DNA from: Oxalobacter aliiformigenes | GTDB lineage: Bacteria > Pseudomonadota > Gammaproteobacteria > Burkholderiales > Burkholderiaceae_D | DNA: 64,000 bases | Assembly (NCBI RefSeq): GCF_027116575.1 | Contig: NZ_CP098252.1 | Coordinates: 1,798,001 to 1,862,000 of the forward strand | Reading direction: 5' to 3' | Shown: positions 46,554-56,689 of the stretch, piece after piece | How the letters are laid out: every line of letters begins with the position of its first letter | Numbering within the stretch: the stretch's first letter is position 1 | The notes under the pieces: generated by a model | The model's database searches: none | The model's input: only the letters and a program-made list of their open reading frames with translations | Told to the model about the DNA's origin: nothing | Program-made: the position numbers and the translations under genes

Positions 46554-47399
46554 TTACTCATCAAGACCTGCATTATGAAGATTCTCAAGGAAAAATGTTT
46601 TCGAAAGTATCAATGTACACTTTTCCAGTTCCTTGATTACATTCTGACAAATATTCCTTTCTTTATCCGTCAGCAAAAGACGGTTCTCATGCTGTAGCTT
46701 ATTCATTATGGACTGAACACTCATAATTGAACGTCTGGCTACATAAAGCACTCTGATACGTTCTCCACTGACCTCTTTTTCTTCATAAAGATAGAGACGT
46801 TTCCAATAGTCACTAAAATTTAAATCACAATAAAATTCATTCGGGACATTTTCCGCTTTAGAGATTGCTGTAAAAAAACCTGTCATGTCGGCTATCAAAT
46901 AGCTAATCTGTCCATTTTTGACCTGATTGGAGATGTTTTTTTCTTCCTCCTCTTTTCTTTTGCTACTACCTGACTGGTAAAGTACCGCCCAGATAGCAGC
47001 AGCTATCATCGTTATGGAAGAGACTGCCTGAACCCAAGCTGCTGTCTCCGAAGAATACATACTTGTATTCTCAATTGATCTCTTTAATCCAATAATGGCA
47101 ATAGAAAAAAATATAACAAATAGTATTCCAAGAATTGCCTGCATTCTACTGAATGATTCCGTTACAGGTTTGAAACGAAACATCATGACAGCAACACAGA
47201 TTGAACCTGATATGCAAAGAAAAATTAAAATTAATTTTCCTAGTAATGTTGGATTATTAACAGAAACCTCAATAGTATCCGTGAAGTCAAAACTATAAAT
47301 ATTTACTATTTCAACTATCTGTGCAATTACCAAAATAACCAAAAAAAGTGCATATATCCTCCATGCATTCAGACTTTTTATTTTTTCTTTGATATTCAT
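46554..47399 (-). CDS. Hypothetical membrane protein, 281 residues
   Basis: About four membrane helices (near 15-35, 53-75, 88-105 and 120-142: IYALFLVILVIAQIVEIVNI, LGKLILIFLCISGSICVAVM), then a cytoplasmic charged tail (KRKEEEEKNIS...) of about 130 residues with KRLYLYEEKEVSGERIRVLY. Unknown family. The layout (N-terminal helices, helical tail) resembles some phage-defence membrane proteins, but no motif proves it. Lies next to the integrase. Confidence 0.6.
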   Translation of the reverse strand: MNIKEKIKSLNAWRIYALFLVILVIAQIVEIVNIYSFDFTDTIEVSVNNPTLLGKLILIFLCISGSICVAVMMFRFKPVTESFSRMQAILGILFVIFFSIAIIGLKRSIENTSMYSSETAAWVQAVSSITMIAAAIWAVLYQSGSSKRKEEEEKNISNQVKNGQISYLIADMTGFFTAISKAENVPNEFYCDLNFSDYWKRLYLYEEKEVSGERIRVLYVARRSIMSVQSIMNKLQHENRLLLTDKERNICQNVIKELEKCTLILSKTFFLENLHNAGLDE

Positions 47400-47423
47400 A
47401 AAGTCACCATCTCATCAATCACG

Positions 47424-48662
47424 CTACACAATTTTCGTACTACTCAACCCATCCAGATAATCCGCCCACTCCTGCATCATCTTCTTGCGTTCGTCGAGGA
47501 ACATGGCTCTATCATAGGCACTGTCTATCTTATTCTTCTGGGCGTGGGCCAGTTGACGGTCAACCACTTCATGGCGATATCCCAGCCGTTCTTTAATGGT
47601 ACTCATTGCCAAGGCTCGAAAACCGTGTCCGGTCATCTGGTTCTGGTAACCCATTCTTCTGATAGCCATGAGGATGGCTCCGTTGCTCATGGGCTTTTTC
47701 GGGTCTCTCTGGTTCGGAAAAAGCCATTGGTTTCTTCCTGTGAGGGTATGCAATTCCCTGAGTAGTTCCAGTGCCTGTCTGGACATACAAACGTGGTGAT
47801 CAGTCTTGTCGGGGTTCATGGCGAGTTTGCCACGTTTCATCCGGTTTCACGGGATGATCCATTCTCCTGTTTCCAGATTGATTTCACTCCACGGGGTTTC
47901 TATGAGTTCGCTGGTTCTGAGAAATAACAGGAGGATGAGACGAAGGGCGATGCGGGTAGGCATGTAAAGCCGCGCTTCGTTCCTTTCCATAATTTTCAGA
48001 AAGTTGGGAAGCTCGTCAGTTGTGATGGCGGCAAAATGCCCCTTTCTGACAGGCTTTAAGACATCGGTCAGGTCGGCAGCAATATTTTTATCGGTATAAC
48101 CATGCTGGATGGCATAGCTGAAGATTCGCGCACAATTGGCCTTCAGTCGTTTGGCGATTTCATTGGCTCCCCTCTCTTCAATTTTCCGGAGGGTATCGAT
48201 GAGTTGTTTGTGGGTGATGGCACTGATTGGCAATGCCCCTATTTCGGGAAAGATGTCTTTTTCCAGCCGGTTGATGATGTCTCTCGCAGTAGAGGGCTGC
48301 CATGTTTCAAGACGGTTGGTATGCCATTGTCGGGCTATTTTTTCAAAGGTATTGGCGGCTCTTTCAAGGTCTGCTTCTTTCAAGGCTTTCTTGTTTTCGG
48401 AAGGGTCGATACCTGCGGCTTTCAGTTTGCGGGCTTCATCCCGTCTCTGGCGCGCCTGTTCCAGGGATACGTCCGGGTATTTGCCGAAGGAAAGCCGGTT
48501 TTCTTTTCCGTTGGCCTGTCTGAATTTCATTCTCCACAGTTTGGAGCCGAGCGGAGTCACTTCCAGATACAAGCCGCCACCATCGAAGAGTTTATAGGGC
48601 TTGTCTTGCGGTTTGGCATTTTTCACCTGCATGGGTGATAAAGGTTTGACGATTCGGGCCAT
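47424..48662 (-). pseudogene. P4-type tyrosine integrase with in-frame TGA
   Basis: From ATG 48662 the frame is 413 codons with a single TGA at 47847-47849, otherwise intact. N-terminal DUF4102 arm-binding part: PLSPMQVKNAKPQDKPYKLF then GGLYLEVTPLGSKLWRMKF. The core has LRLILLLFLRTSELIETPW and, after the stop, GHGFRALAMSTIKERLGY; the expected RHxxR Arg and the Tyr region (AYDRAMFLDERKKMMQEWAD) remain. The stop falls in the usual WIIPxxRMK stretch. Probably inactive. The gene begins 189 nt from the tRNA-Ser 3' end, as for an integrase at its att site. Confidence 0.85.
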
Positions 48663-48782
48663 GATGTTTTCCCTTCCAAAACAAGAATGGGGGCATGGAT
48701 TTTCTGATGGAGGCATTCAGGGGGAAATTATGCCCCCAAATTTTCCGGATTCTGGCGAACAAGCCAGAACGAAGACAAACAA

Positions 48783-48818
48783 AAAACCCGCTAAACACAT
48801 TGTATTTTAGCGGGTTTT
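48783..48818. terminator. Hairpin at the integrase end
   Basis: AAAACCCGCTAAA, 10-nt loop, TTTAGCGGGTTTT: strong stem with T and A tracts, usable on either strand. Confidence 0.75.
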
Positions 48819-48850
48819 CGTATTTTCGCGAATATCAGCGAACTAATTCT

Positions 48851-48941
48851 TGGCGGAGAGAGGGGGATTCGAACCCCCGATAGGCTATTCACCTATACAC
48901 GCTTTCCAGGCGTGCGACTTAAACCACTCATCCATCTCTCC
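48851..48941 (-). tRNA. tRNA-Ser (GGA)
   Basis: 91 nt with encoded CCA. Acceptor GGAGAGA pairs with TCTCTCC, the anticodon stem-loop holds CTGGAAA (anticodon GGA), a long variable arm follows, and the T-arm is GGTTCGAATCC. The integrase lies at its 3' side. Confidence 0.95.
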
Positions 48942-48975
48942 TGCAATGGACTACTTGTGAAGCGAAATATTTTAG

Positions 48976-49006
48976 CATAAAGATGAGGATTTTCCTCATC
49001 TTTATG
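48976..49006. terminator. Hairpin after acs
   Basis: CATAAAGATGAGGA, short loop, TCCTCATCTTTATG: perfect 14-bp stem 17 nt past the acs stop. Confidence 0.6.
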
Positions 49007-49023
49007 ACAATTTTTTGGCGTTC

Positions 49024-51006
49024 TCACAACGAATTGCGCAACTGATCGAGGATTGCCGGATTTTCAAGTGTGGAAATATCCTGCGTAATTTCCTCTCCTC
49101 TGGCAATAACACGTAACAAACGACGCATGATCTTTCCGGAACGGGTTTTCGGCAAATTCTCACCAAAACGGATTTCCTTGGGCCGGGCAATCGGGCTGAT
49201 TTCTTTCGATACCCATTTCCGAAGATCGGAAGCAATGGACTTCGCCTGATCGCCTTGAGGCAATTCATCTTTCAGGATAACAAATGCGCAAATGGATTCC
49301 CCCGTCAGATCATCCGGTTTGCCGACAACAGCCGCTTCCGCCACCATGGGATGCGCGGCAAGAACCGATTCGACTTCCATGGTCCCCAGAGCATGTCCTG
49401 ATACGTTCAACACATCATCGATACGTCCGGTTATAGTGAAATAACCGGTTTCCGGATCACGTATGGCGCCATCGCCGGCCTGGTACAATTTGCCCCCCAA
49501 TTCTTCCGGCCAGTAATGGGTCTTGTAACGCTCATCATTGCCCCATACTGTCCGGATCATGGAAGGCCATGGCCGATTGATGACAAGAATACCACCCTGT
49601 CCCCACGGCAATTCCTGTCCCGTTTCATCAACGACACTGACAGACAATCCCGGAAGCGGCAAGGTACATGAACCGGGCACCAGCGGCGTCGCACCCGGCA
49701 TCGGTGCGATGACATGTCCACCGGTTTCCGTCTGCCAGAAAGTGTCCACAATCGGACAGCGTTCCTTGCCGATATGTTTGTAAAACCAGAGCCATGCTTC
49801 GGGATTGATCGGCTCGCCGACGGAACCGAGTAACCGCAGGCTGGAAAGATCATATTGTTCCGGCGCGAATTGCCGGTTTTCGCTGCTGGCCTTGATCAAT
49901 GAACGAATGGCAGTCGGTGCCGTATAGAAAATGCTGACTTTGTGTTTTTCGATCATTTCCCAAAAACGACCGGCATGTGGATAAGTCGGGACCCCCTCGA
50001 AAAGAACGATCGTCGCTCCGACTGCCAGGGGACCATAGGCATTGTAGGTATGTCCGGTAATCCAGCCGATATCGGCCGTGCACCAGAAAATATCGGTCGG
50101 CTTGATGTCGAATGTCCAGCGCATGGTCATAATGGCCCAGAGCAAATAACCTCCGGATGAATGCTGTGCCCCCTTCGGATTGCCGGTAGAACCTGAAGTA
50201 TAAAGAATAAACAATGGATGCTCGGCATTGACCCACTCAGGTTGACAAATTTCAGATTGAGACCGAGTCAATTCATGCATCCAGTGATCACGCTCCCTAT
50301 CAAAAGGTATTTCCTCGTCCGTCCTCTGATAAACGATCACATTTTTGACGGTATGGCTCTCACTCATGGCAAGAGCATCGTCCACAATGGCTTTCAATGG
50401 CAAACGACGTCCACCACGAATTTGCATATCAGCCGTAATGACAGCGACTGCTCCTGCATTTTCGATTCTCTCGCCAAGCGACGGAGCAGAAAACCCGCCG
50501 AAAACAACGGAATGGATAGCACCAATCCGCGCACATGCCTGCATGGCAACGACAGCTTCTATTGACATGGCCATATAGATCACTACACGATCACCTTTTC
50601 TGACACCCAGCGATTTCAGTCCATTGGCCAGTTTGCAGACACGACGGTGCAATTCACGATAAGTCACTTTCGTTACCGTGCCGTCATCCGCCTCAAAAAT
50701 AATGGCATCTTTTTCTGCATTGCCATTGTCAAGATTTTTGTCAAGACAGTTCCACGATACGTTCAGTTCACCATCCTCAAACCATTTGTAAAACGGTGGA
50801 TTGGTTTCGTTCAGTACCCGGGTGAACGGTTTGCGCCATAAAACGTTTTCCTGTGCCAGTTCGGCCCAGAAACCTTCATAATCTTCCGCTGCGGCCCGAC
50901 ACAGTGCATGATAAGCATCCATTCCTGAAATCGCGGCGTTCTGCACGAATGCCTCGGATGGATAATAAAATTGTGTTTCTTTCTTCTCGGATGGATTGGC
51001 TGCCAT
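49024..51006 (-). CDS. acsA: Acetyl-coenzyme A synthetase
   Basis: 660 residues, the standard length. Makes acetyl-CoA from acetate, ATP and CoA in the cytoplasm. Motifs: [20 protein letters not shown] (ATP loop), the acetate pocket region [15 protein letters not shown], the hinge [20 protein letters not shown] and the acetylation Lys in [17 protein letters not shown]. Reads alone. From 51007 to 51387 the leader is AT-rich with no gene. Confidence 0.97.
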   Translation of the reverse strand: MAANPSEKKETQFYYPSEAFVQNAAISGMDAYHALCRAAAEDYEGFWAELAQENVLWRKPFTRVLNETNPPFYKWFEDGELNVSWNCLDKNLDNGNAEKDAIIFEADDGTVTKVTYRELHRRVCKLANGLKSLGVRKGDRVVIYMAMSIEAVVAMQACARIGAIHSVVFGGFSAPSLGERIENAGAVAVITADMQIRGGRRLPLKAIVDDALAMSESHTVKNVIVYQRTDEEIPFDRERDHWMHELTRSQSEICQPEWVNAEHPLFILYTSGSTGNPKGAQHSSGGYLLWAIMTMRWTFDIKPTDIFWCTADIGWITGHTYNAYGPLAVGATIVLFEGVPTYPHAGRFWEMIEKHKVSIFYTAPTAIRSLIKASSENRQFAPEQYDLSSLRLLGSVGEPINPEAWLWFYKHIGKERCPIVDTFWQTETGGHVIAPMPGATPLVPGSCTLPLPGLSVSVVDETGQELPWGQGGILVINRPWPSMIRTVWGNDERYKTHYWPEELGGKLYQAGDGAIRDPETGYFTITGRIDDVLNVSGHALGTMEVESVLAAHPMVAEAAVVGKPDDLTGESICAFVILKDELPQGDQAKSIASDLRKWVSKEISPIARPKEIRFGENLPKTRSGKIMRRLLRVIARGEEITQDISTLENPAILDQLRNSL

Positions 51007-51387
51007 ATTGTCACTCCTGTTTTAATCCGTCCTGTACGTTGACGGTGACGACTGAATTCTTCTCCTGAACAAGACCATTTTCATCAAGCGACTTCCTGCA
51101 AGAAAGTGTCGCTTCCATTTCAAAACACGGTTCTCGTATTCCCTGCCACATATCAGGAATGTCACGTTTCAGGATTTATCTTATAAAAAAAAATAATAAT
51201 ATATATAATCAATTGATATAAAAAGAGGACAATATCCGAACTTTCTCATTTAGTCAAATCTCTTTCGGCCTTTCACGAATATTTGCCGTGCATTTCATTC
51301 ACATCCAGTGACAGAAGGCTTTAAAATATGCCCATACACTGACAAACAGGCTCTGTTGCCCCTTTTTGAACTCAATCCAGTACGCAT

Positions 51388-52929
51388 ATGACCACCATCA
51401 TCAAGCAGGAAGACCTGATCGATTCCATTGCCGCAGCGCTTCAGTACATCAGTTATTACCACCCTGTCGACTATATAAAACATCTTGCGCAAGCTTATGA
51501 AATAGAACAAAGTCCCGCGGCAAAAGATGCTATCGAACAGATTCTCACCAATTCACGGATGTGCGCGGAAGGCAAACGCCCTATCTGCCAGGACACGGGT
51601 ATCGTCAATATCTTTCTGAAAGTGGGCATGAATGTCAGATGGGAAGGATTTTCCGGCAGTATTCACGATGCGGTAAACGAGGGAGTAAGACGGGCCTATA
51701 CTTTTCCCGAGAACAAGTTGCGTGCTTCTGTAGTCAATGACCCTCAATTTGAACGCAAGAACACGAAAGACAATACACCAGCCATCATCATGATGGATAT
51801 CGTTCCGGGAGATACGGTAGAGATCACCCTCGGTGCCAAGGGAGGAGGATCGGAAAACAAGTCATCACTCAAAATGCTGAACCCTTCCGATTCCCTTGTT
51901 GACCATGTCATTGACACGGTCAAACATATGGGGGCAGGATGGTGCCCTCCCGGCATTATCGGCATCGGTATCGGTGGCACAGCAGAAAAAGCAGTTTTGA
52001 TGGCTAAAGAAGCGGCAATGGAAACCATCGACATGGCGGAACTGAAACAGCGTGGCCCGCAAAACCGGCTGGAAGAATTGCGTATCGAGCTGTACGACAA
52101 AATCAATGCATTAGGTATCGGTGCACAGGGTGTTGGCGGTATGACAACGGTTCTTGATGTCAAAATCAACATGTACCCGACTCATGCCGCATCCAAGCCG
52201 GTTGCCATCATTCCGAATTGTGCGGCAACCCGCCACGCCCATTTTGTACTGGACGGTTCCGGCCCGGTATACCTTGACCCGCCACACTTGTCAGACTGGC
52301 CGCAAATCAACTGGCACCCTGATGTGGAAAAATCGGTAAGGGTCAATCTGGATACGCTGACAAAGGATGAGGTCGCTTCATGGAAACCCGGACAAACCCT
52401 GCTTTTAAATGGCAAAATGCTGACAGGTCGTGATGCGGCACACAAACGGATTGCCGATATGCTGGCTCGTGGTGAAAAATTGCCTGTCGACTTTACCAAC
52501 CGTGTCATTTATTACGTCGGTCCTGTCGATCCGGTCCGCGATGAAGCAGTCGGTCCTGCAGGTCCGACCACTTCGACCCGAATGGACAAATTCACGGAAA
52601 CCATGTTGGGTCAAACCGGTCTGATTGCCATGATCGGAAAAGCTGAACGAGGTCCGGCTGCCATCGAGGCGATCAAGAAACACCAATCAGCTTATATGAT
52701 TGCTGTGGGGGGCGCCGCCTATCTGGTGGCACGTGCGATCAAGGATGCCAAAGTGGTCGCCTTTGCCGATCTGGGGATGGAAGCCATTTATGAATTCGAG
52801 GTAAAAGACATGCCGGTTACCGTTGCCGTCGATTCAAATGGTACGTCGCTTCATACAACCGGCCCCGCCGAATGGTCGGCACGGATTGCCAATTTCCGTG
52901 ATGGAAAAATTCCTCTTGCATCGAACTGA
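51388..52929 (+). CDS. fumA: Class I fumarate hydratase (4Fe-4S)
   Basis: 513 residues, one-chain class I fumarase (alpha and beta parts fused), of the TCA cycle. Cluster-ligand Cys regions: KRPICQDTGIVNIF, GWCPPGIIGIGIGG and PNCAATRHAHFVLDG. The beta part carries FTNRVIYYVGPVDPVRDEAV then GPTTSTRMDKFTE. Oxygen sensitivity is expected. murI follows 26 nt after the stop. Confidence 0.94.
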   Translation: MTTIIKQEDLIDSIAAALQYISYYHPVDYIKHLAQAYEIEQSPAAKDAIEQILTNSRMCAEGKRPICQDTGIVNIFLKVGMNVRWEGFSGSIHDAVNEGVRRAYTFPENKLRASVVNDPQFERKNTKDNTPAIIMMDIVPGDTVEITLGAKGGGSENKSSLKMLNPSDSLVDHVIDTVKHMGAGWCPPGIIGIGIGGTAEKAVLMAKEAAMETIDMAELKQRGPQNRLEELRIELYDKINALGIGAQGVGGMTTVLDVKINMYPTHAASKPVAIIPNCAATRHAHFVLDGSGPVYLDPPHLSDWPQINWHPDVEKSVRVNLDTLTKDEVASWKPGQTLLLNGKMLTGRDAAHKRIADMLARGEKLPVDFTNRVIYYVGPVDPVRDEAVGPAGPTTSTRMDKFTETMLGQTGLIAMIGKAERGPAAIEAIKKHQSAYMIAVGGAAYLVARAIKDAKVVAFADLGMEAIYEFEVKDMPVTVAVDSNGTSLHTTGPAEWSARIANFRDGKIPLASN

Positions 52930-52955
52930 ACGATTCATTTCCGGGAATTCCCATC

Positions 52956-53726
52956 ATGCTTTCATCTTCCGGCCCGATTGGTGTTTTCGATTCCGGTGTG
53001 GGAGGGCTGTCTGTTCTAAGACATATCCGCACCCAGTTACCGACTGAAAACCTGATTTATTTCGCCGATTCAGGTTATGCGCCATACGGTGACAAACCGG
53101 AAGAATTCGTTATCGAACGATCCTTCAAAATCGCCGGTTTTTTGCTGGAACGGGAGATCAAGGCACTGGTCGTCGCCTGCAATACCGCCACAGCCGCAGC
53201 AATCCATCTTTTGAGGGACAATTATCCCGATTTGCCAATCGTCGGAGTGGAACCCGGACTGAAACCGGCGGCAACCAAAACCATCACCGGCATTGTCGGC
53301 GTCATGGCAACGGAACGGACATTGGCCAGCAACAAGTTTCATGTATTGCATCAGCTGTTGAACGATCGGACGGGCGTACATTTCATTATGCAACCCTGTC
53401 CGGGTATGGCTGATCTGATTGAACACGCCGAGCTGGATTCACAAGCGATTTTCAGTCTGGTACGCCGATATCTGGGTCCGCTCCTTGAACAGAAAGCCGA
53501 TACAATCGTACTGGGATGTACACATTATCCATTCATCCGGCATGTTATTGAAAAAGTGGCCGCAGAATACGGCAATCGCGCACTGAATATCATCGACACC
53601 GGATATGCCGTAGCCCGCCAGCTGAAACACTTGCTGGATATTTACGGTCTGAACTGTCGAAAAAAAATCCGGAAGGGACAATGCGTGCATTCACTTCAGG
53701 CAACCCGGAAACAATTTCGCGCCTGA
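52956..53726 (+). CDS. murI: Glutamate racemase, 3' frame disrupted
   Basis: Makes D-glutamate for peptidoglycan. 256 residues as read; N-terminal FDSGVGGLSVLRHI, catalytic Cys in VVACNTATAAAI and VLGCTHYPFIRHV. The last residues after LLDIYGLNCRKK are odd (IRKGQCVHSLQ...). Adding one A at the A8 run (53660-53667) gives NPEGTMRAFTSGNPETISRL and a stop at 53776; FTSG followed by P is the family's usual C-terminus. So the true protein is probably about 272 residues, with a frameshift, slippage or a sequencing error. Since murI is normally essential, slippage or error is more likely than loss. Confidence 0.9.
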   Translation: MLSSSGPIGVFDSGVGGLSVLRHIRTQLPTENLIYFADSGYAPYGDKPEEFVIERSFKIAGFLLEREIKALVVACNTATAAAIHLLRDNYPDLPIVGVEPGLKPAATKTITGIVGVMATERTLASNKFHVLHQLLNDRTGVHFIMQPCPGMADLIEHAELDSQAIFSLVRRYLGPLLEQKADTIVLGCTHYPFIRHVIEKVAAEYGNRALNIIDTGYAVARQLKHLLDIYGLNCRKKIRKGQCVHSLQATRKQFRA

Positions 53727-53827
53727 TCCTTCGGCTGCTGCAAACCGACATGCCTGTTTTTTACGCATCATTATAAAATCCGGTTCAATCTGACTGACAG
53801 ATGAGCCATCAATCACGGAGAACGATC

Positions 53828-54172
53828 ATGAAACGCTTGCTACTTTTGTTGCTTCTTCCTCTGGCCGCTTGCAGTACACCCGACAGCAACGATATCAACC
53901 AGAACCTGCTCCCTCTCCCGCCCAAGGCGATCAGTTATCAGTGTGACAGCGGAAACCGGATTATCGTCACCTATCCCACAACGGAATCTGCCGAAATTTT
54001 GTACAAACAGGAAGAAATTCCCATGCAAATCGCTGTTTCTGCCAGCGGTGCCCGCTATACAGGAGAAGACCTCATCTGGTGGACAAAAGGTCAGGACGGC
54101 ACACTGTTCAAGGTGGATACCAACCAGGAAACTGGCGATCTTCTGGAACGCTGTACACAAGTTCTGAAATAG
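53828..54172 (+). CDS. MliC-type lysozyme inhibitor lipoprotein
   Basis: 114 residues from ATG 53828, MKRLLLLLLLPLAACSTPDS with lipobox LAAC. The MliC core shows AISYQCDSGNRIIVTY, VSASGARYTGEDLIWWTKGQ and a C-terminal Cys (LERCTQVLK). Members inhibit c-type lysozyme at the cell surface. The in-frame ATG at 53801 would add residues before the signal peptide. Follows murI by about 100 nt. Confidence 0.85.
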   Translation: MKRLLLLLLLPLAACSTPDSNDINQNLLPLPPKAISYQCDSGNRIIVTYPTTESAEILYKQEEIPMQIAVSASGARYTGEDLIWWTKGQDGTLFKVDTNQETGDLLERCTQVLK

Positions 54173-54264
54173 CCGGTCAAACGGCATGAAAAACGCCGAC
54201 AGAACTTGTCTTCTGTTACTATTGATCCTGATTCCATTTCAACCAACCAAGGGGAGATGTATTC

Positions 54265-55107
54265 GTGAGCACGTCAGTCAAAATCACTGTACTGGTCGAT
54301 ACCGAATCGTTCGACGAAAATCTGGCAAAGGAACACGGTTTTTCGGCCTGGATCGAAACAGAAGACCGCCATATCCTGTTCGATACCGGACAAATCGGCG
54401 GCATGTTATCCAATGCCCAACGTTTGAATATTGACCTGAAACAGGCGGATACACTGGTATTGAGTCATGGCCACTTTGACCATACCGGCCAGATCCCGCA
54501 ATTTCTGGCACTGAATGACCATGCCCGTATCTACTGTTGTTACAATCTGGATATTACACGATACAGTTGCAAGATCGGAACGGCACCTCGTTCCATCGGC
54601 ATGCCGGAAGCATCCCGACAAGCCTTGTCCGACATTTCCTCCAACCGTATCTGCGAACTGGGCACTCCCCGCTACCTGACTCCGGAAATCGGCCTGACCG
54701 GTCCGGTTCCCCGCAATTCGCCACTTGAAGATACCGGTGGTCCTTTCTTTTTGGATGACCATCGGGGCGTCGATGATCTGATTGAAGATGACCAGTCCAT
54801 GTGGTTCGAAACCGACAAAGGTTTGTTGATCCTTTTGGGCTGCTGTCATGCCGGTCTCGTTAATACAGTGGAATATATCAAACAGATATCCGGTATCGAC
54901 AGGATTCACGGAATCATCGGAGGCATGCATCTGGTTAACGCCGATGAAGCTCGCCTGCAATATACTTTCGACAATATGAAACGCTGGAAACCGGATATTC
55001 TGATACCCTGCCACTGCACAGGAGCAACACCTGTTGCCCGAATGATCGAAGCCATCGGCAGCGATATCGTTAAATGGGGATGTTCCGGCTACACGGTTAA
55101 AGCCTGA
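54265..55107 (+). CDS. MBL-fold metallo-hydrolase
   Basis: 280 residues, GTG start with GGGGAG before it. Metal ligands of the metallo-beta-lactamase fold: LSHGHFDHTGQIPQF, GCCHAGLVNT, IGGMHLVNAD and CHCTGATPV. Similar to the family near 7,8-dihydropterin-6-methyl synthase, but substrate is unknown. Cytoplasmic. Co-directional with the thiamine-binding gene, 28 nt apart. Confidence 0.88.
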   Translation: MSTSVKITVLVDTESFDENLAKEHGFSAWIETEDRHILFDTGQIGGMLSNAQRLNIDLKQADTLVLSHGHFDHTGQIPQFLALNDHARIYCCYNLDITRYSCKIGTAPRSIGMPEASRQALSDISSNRICELGTPRYLTPEIGLTGPVPRNSPLEDTGGPFFLDDHRGVDDLIEDDQSMWFETDKGLLILLGCCHAGLVNTVEYIKQISGIDRIHGIIGGMHLVNADEARLQYTFDNMKRWKPDILIPCHCTGATPVARMIEAIGSDIVKWGCSGYTVKA

Positions 55108-55135
55108 TTTACTGACTGATTACAGGAGAATTTTT

Positions 55136-55450
55136 ATGGTATTGCTTGAACTGGCTATTTTTCCGAATGACAAGGGAACCAGCCTGAGTCCCTATGTTGC
55201 CCGTTGCATGGACATTATCGACAAAAGCGGACTGACTTACCAGTTTTCCGCCATGAGCACCACGATCGAAGGAGAATGGGATGACGTCATGAAAGTGGTC
55301 GGCGACTGTTTCAAGGCACTTGCCAAAGATTGCGACCGCATCAGTGTCATGACCCGTGTCGATTATCGTGCCGGCAACCAATCCCGCCTGAAAAGCAAGG
55401 TTCAATCGGTTGAAGACAAACTGGGACGCGATCTGGTCAAGAAAAATTGA
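55136..55450 (+). CDS. MTH1187-family thiamine-binding protein
   Basis: 104 residues of the DUF77/YkoF-like group: VLLELAIFPNDKGTSLSPYV then SGLTYQFSAMSTTIEGEWDD and RISVMTRVDYRAGNQS. Known members bind thiamine or its precursor. GGAGAATTT precedes the ATG. Could serve thiamine pathways like the pair at 27257-28491, though it is unlinked to them here. Confidence 0.85.
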   Translation: MVLLELAIFPNDKGTSLSPYVARCMDIIDKSGLTYQFSAMSTTIEGEWDDVMKVVGDCFKALAKDCDRISVMTRVDYRAGNQSRLKSKVQSVEDKLGRDLVKKN

Positions 55451-55707
55451 TATTTTCTCCTTGTAACGTTAGAGAACCTTGCCAAACAAGAATGCCTGTG
55501 TTTCCGTTTTCTTGGTTGATTTTTCATTAATGAGATCGACTCAGATGGAAAAATTGGTTTTTGTTACCAATACTCTTGTGGCAAGGAACTTTATTTGACA
55601 TGTTAAAATTGTCACGTTTACCCACTTATCGACAAAAAACCATTTTAAAGTCTATCTTGGAGCAACACTACCTTATGTAGTGTCGTCAAATTATTTAGGA
55701 AAAATCC

Positions 55708-56154
55708 ATGCATTCAAGAAAAATTGCCTTTTTGCTACCCATTTTGCTTTTGAGTACGGGATGTCAAACAACAGCCTTCCATCGTGAACAAGTACAGGAT
55801 AATGCAACGGATAGAATTTCCGTTGGAACAGTGCAAAAAGAAATTCGTGTTGGCATGAGCGGTGCAGAAGTCGCTCAAGTATTAGGATCTCCTAATATCG
55901 TTTCTACAGATGAACAGCGACGAGAAGTCTGGATTTATGACAAAATCGCGACAGATCATGCTTATTCAACTAGTAATGGTGGTGTAAGCGCTCTAATTCT
56001 TGGATTCGGTTCATCAGCAGGGGGAATAGGAGGAGCAGGTTTTAACGCTGCAAGTGGTGCGTCATCGACAAGTCAGAGAACCCTTACAATTATTATCAAA
56101 TTTGATTCTGATCGCAAAGTTAGGGATTTTGCATATCACACATCGAGATTCTGA
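55708..56154 (+). CDS. SmpA/OmlA (BamE-like) lipoprotein
   Basis: 148 residues; signal MHSRKIAFLLPILLLSTGCQ (lipobox STGC). The mature part has the SmpA/OmlA core IRVGMSGAEVAQVLGSPNIV then REVWIYDK, and a Gly/Ser-rich insert (about 95-125) not in BamE. First of three tandem lipoproteins; the next starts 1 nt past its stop. Envelope assembly or stress role inferred. Confidence 0.85.
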   Translation: MHSRKIAFLLPILLLSTGCQTTAFHREQVQDNATDRISVGTVQKEIRVGMSGAEVAQVLGSPNIVSTDEQRREVWIYDKIATDHAYSTSNGGVSALILGFGSSAGGIGGAGFNAASGASSTSQRTLTIIIKFDSDRKVRDFAYHTSRF

Positions 56155-56155
56155 C

Positions 56156-56689
56156 ATGAAAAAACTGACCATTTTTCTCGCTGCATTAATCGCTGGATGC
56201 GCAATGGAACCGCCCAACGATCTTTTTGTCCCAACAAAAGAAATGTTAACACAAAGACAATTGGAAACTCGGCGTTACGAAGGATTGACCGAAGAAGAAA
56301 TGCTAATAGCTTGTTCCAATGTTTTGCAAGATCTCGGCTATACGCTTGAAAATTCCGAAACAAAACTTGGTGTCTTGACATCAAGTAAAACACGCGATGC
56401 CACCAATGGTGGAGAAATAGCGGCCAATATTCTCTTGGCATTGCTTGGATCGCACCCAACGCCTATGAGCAAAGATCAAACTATTCGAGTTTCCCTGGTT
56501 GTCAAACCAGTTATGGATAATAACGGGAAAGCATTACTCAAGAATCACACCGTGCGCATCACTTTTCAAAGAATCGTAACATTGACAAACGGTAGTACAA
56601 GAGAAGAAACATTGCGTGACCCGGAACTATATACTGGCTTTCACGACAAACTCTCCAAATCTGTTTTCCTTGAAGCGCATAACATATGA
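56156..56689 (+). CDS. Lipoprotein, second of a trio
   Basis: 177 residues from ATG 56156: MKKLTIFLAALIAGCAMEPP, lipobox IAGC. Mature part unknown, containing CSNVLQDLGYTLENSETKLG then LTSSKTRD. This region resembles the third lipoprotein (ISTLQDFGFIIDRADYLLGS), so the two are paralogues. Overlaps the third gene at ATGA. ATG 56156 is used since earlier starts lie inside the previous gene. Confidence 0.8.
   Translation: MKKLTIFLAALIAGCAMEPPNDLFVPTKEMLTQRQLETRRYEGLTEEEMLIACSNVLQDLGYTLENSETKLGVLTSSKTRDATNGGEIAANILLALLGSHPTPMSKDQTIRVSLVVKPVMDNNGKALLKNHTVRITFQRIVTLTNGSTREETLRDPELYTGFHDKLSKSVFLEAHNI

Larger units (their letters stand above)
37090..48850. mobile_element. Integrative element at tRNA-Ser (GGA), partly decayed
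   Basis: A P4-type integrase reads away from the 3' end of tRNA-Ser at 48851. Two ATGCCCC-type repeats at 37160-37180 match the GGGGGCAT / ATGCCCCC repeats near the integrase start (48690-48740), as expected for arm sites at both ends. At about 37088 a weak tRNA-Ser 3'-end-like stretch (TTGGTGTGGAGAGGG versus TTGGCGGAGAGAGGG) could be the other att site. Inside: a Rep-like gene, iterons, AlpA-like regulator, probable defence genes and lipoproteins. Left boundary is approximate. Confidence 0.65.

Noticed and set aside
51007..51387. Small frames between acs and fumarase
   Set aside because: AT-rich shared leader; frames are short, without ribosome sites.
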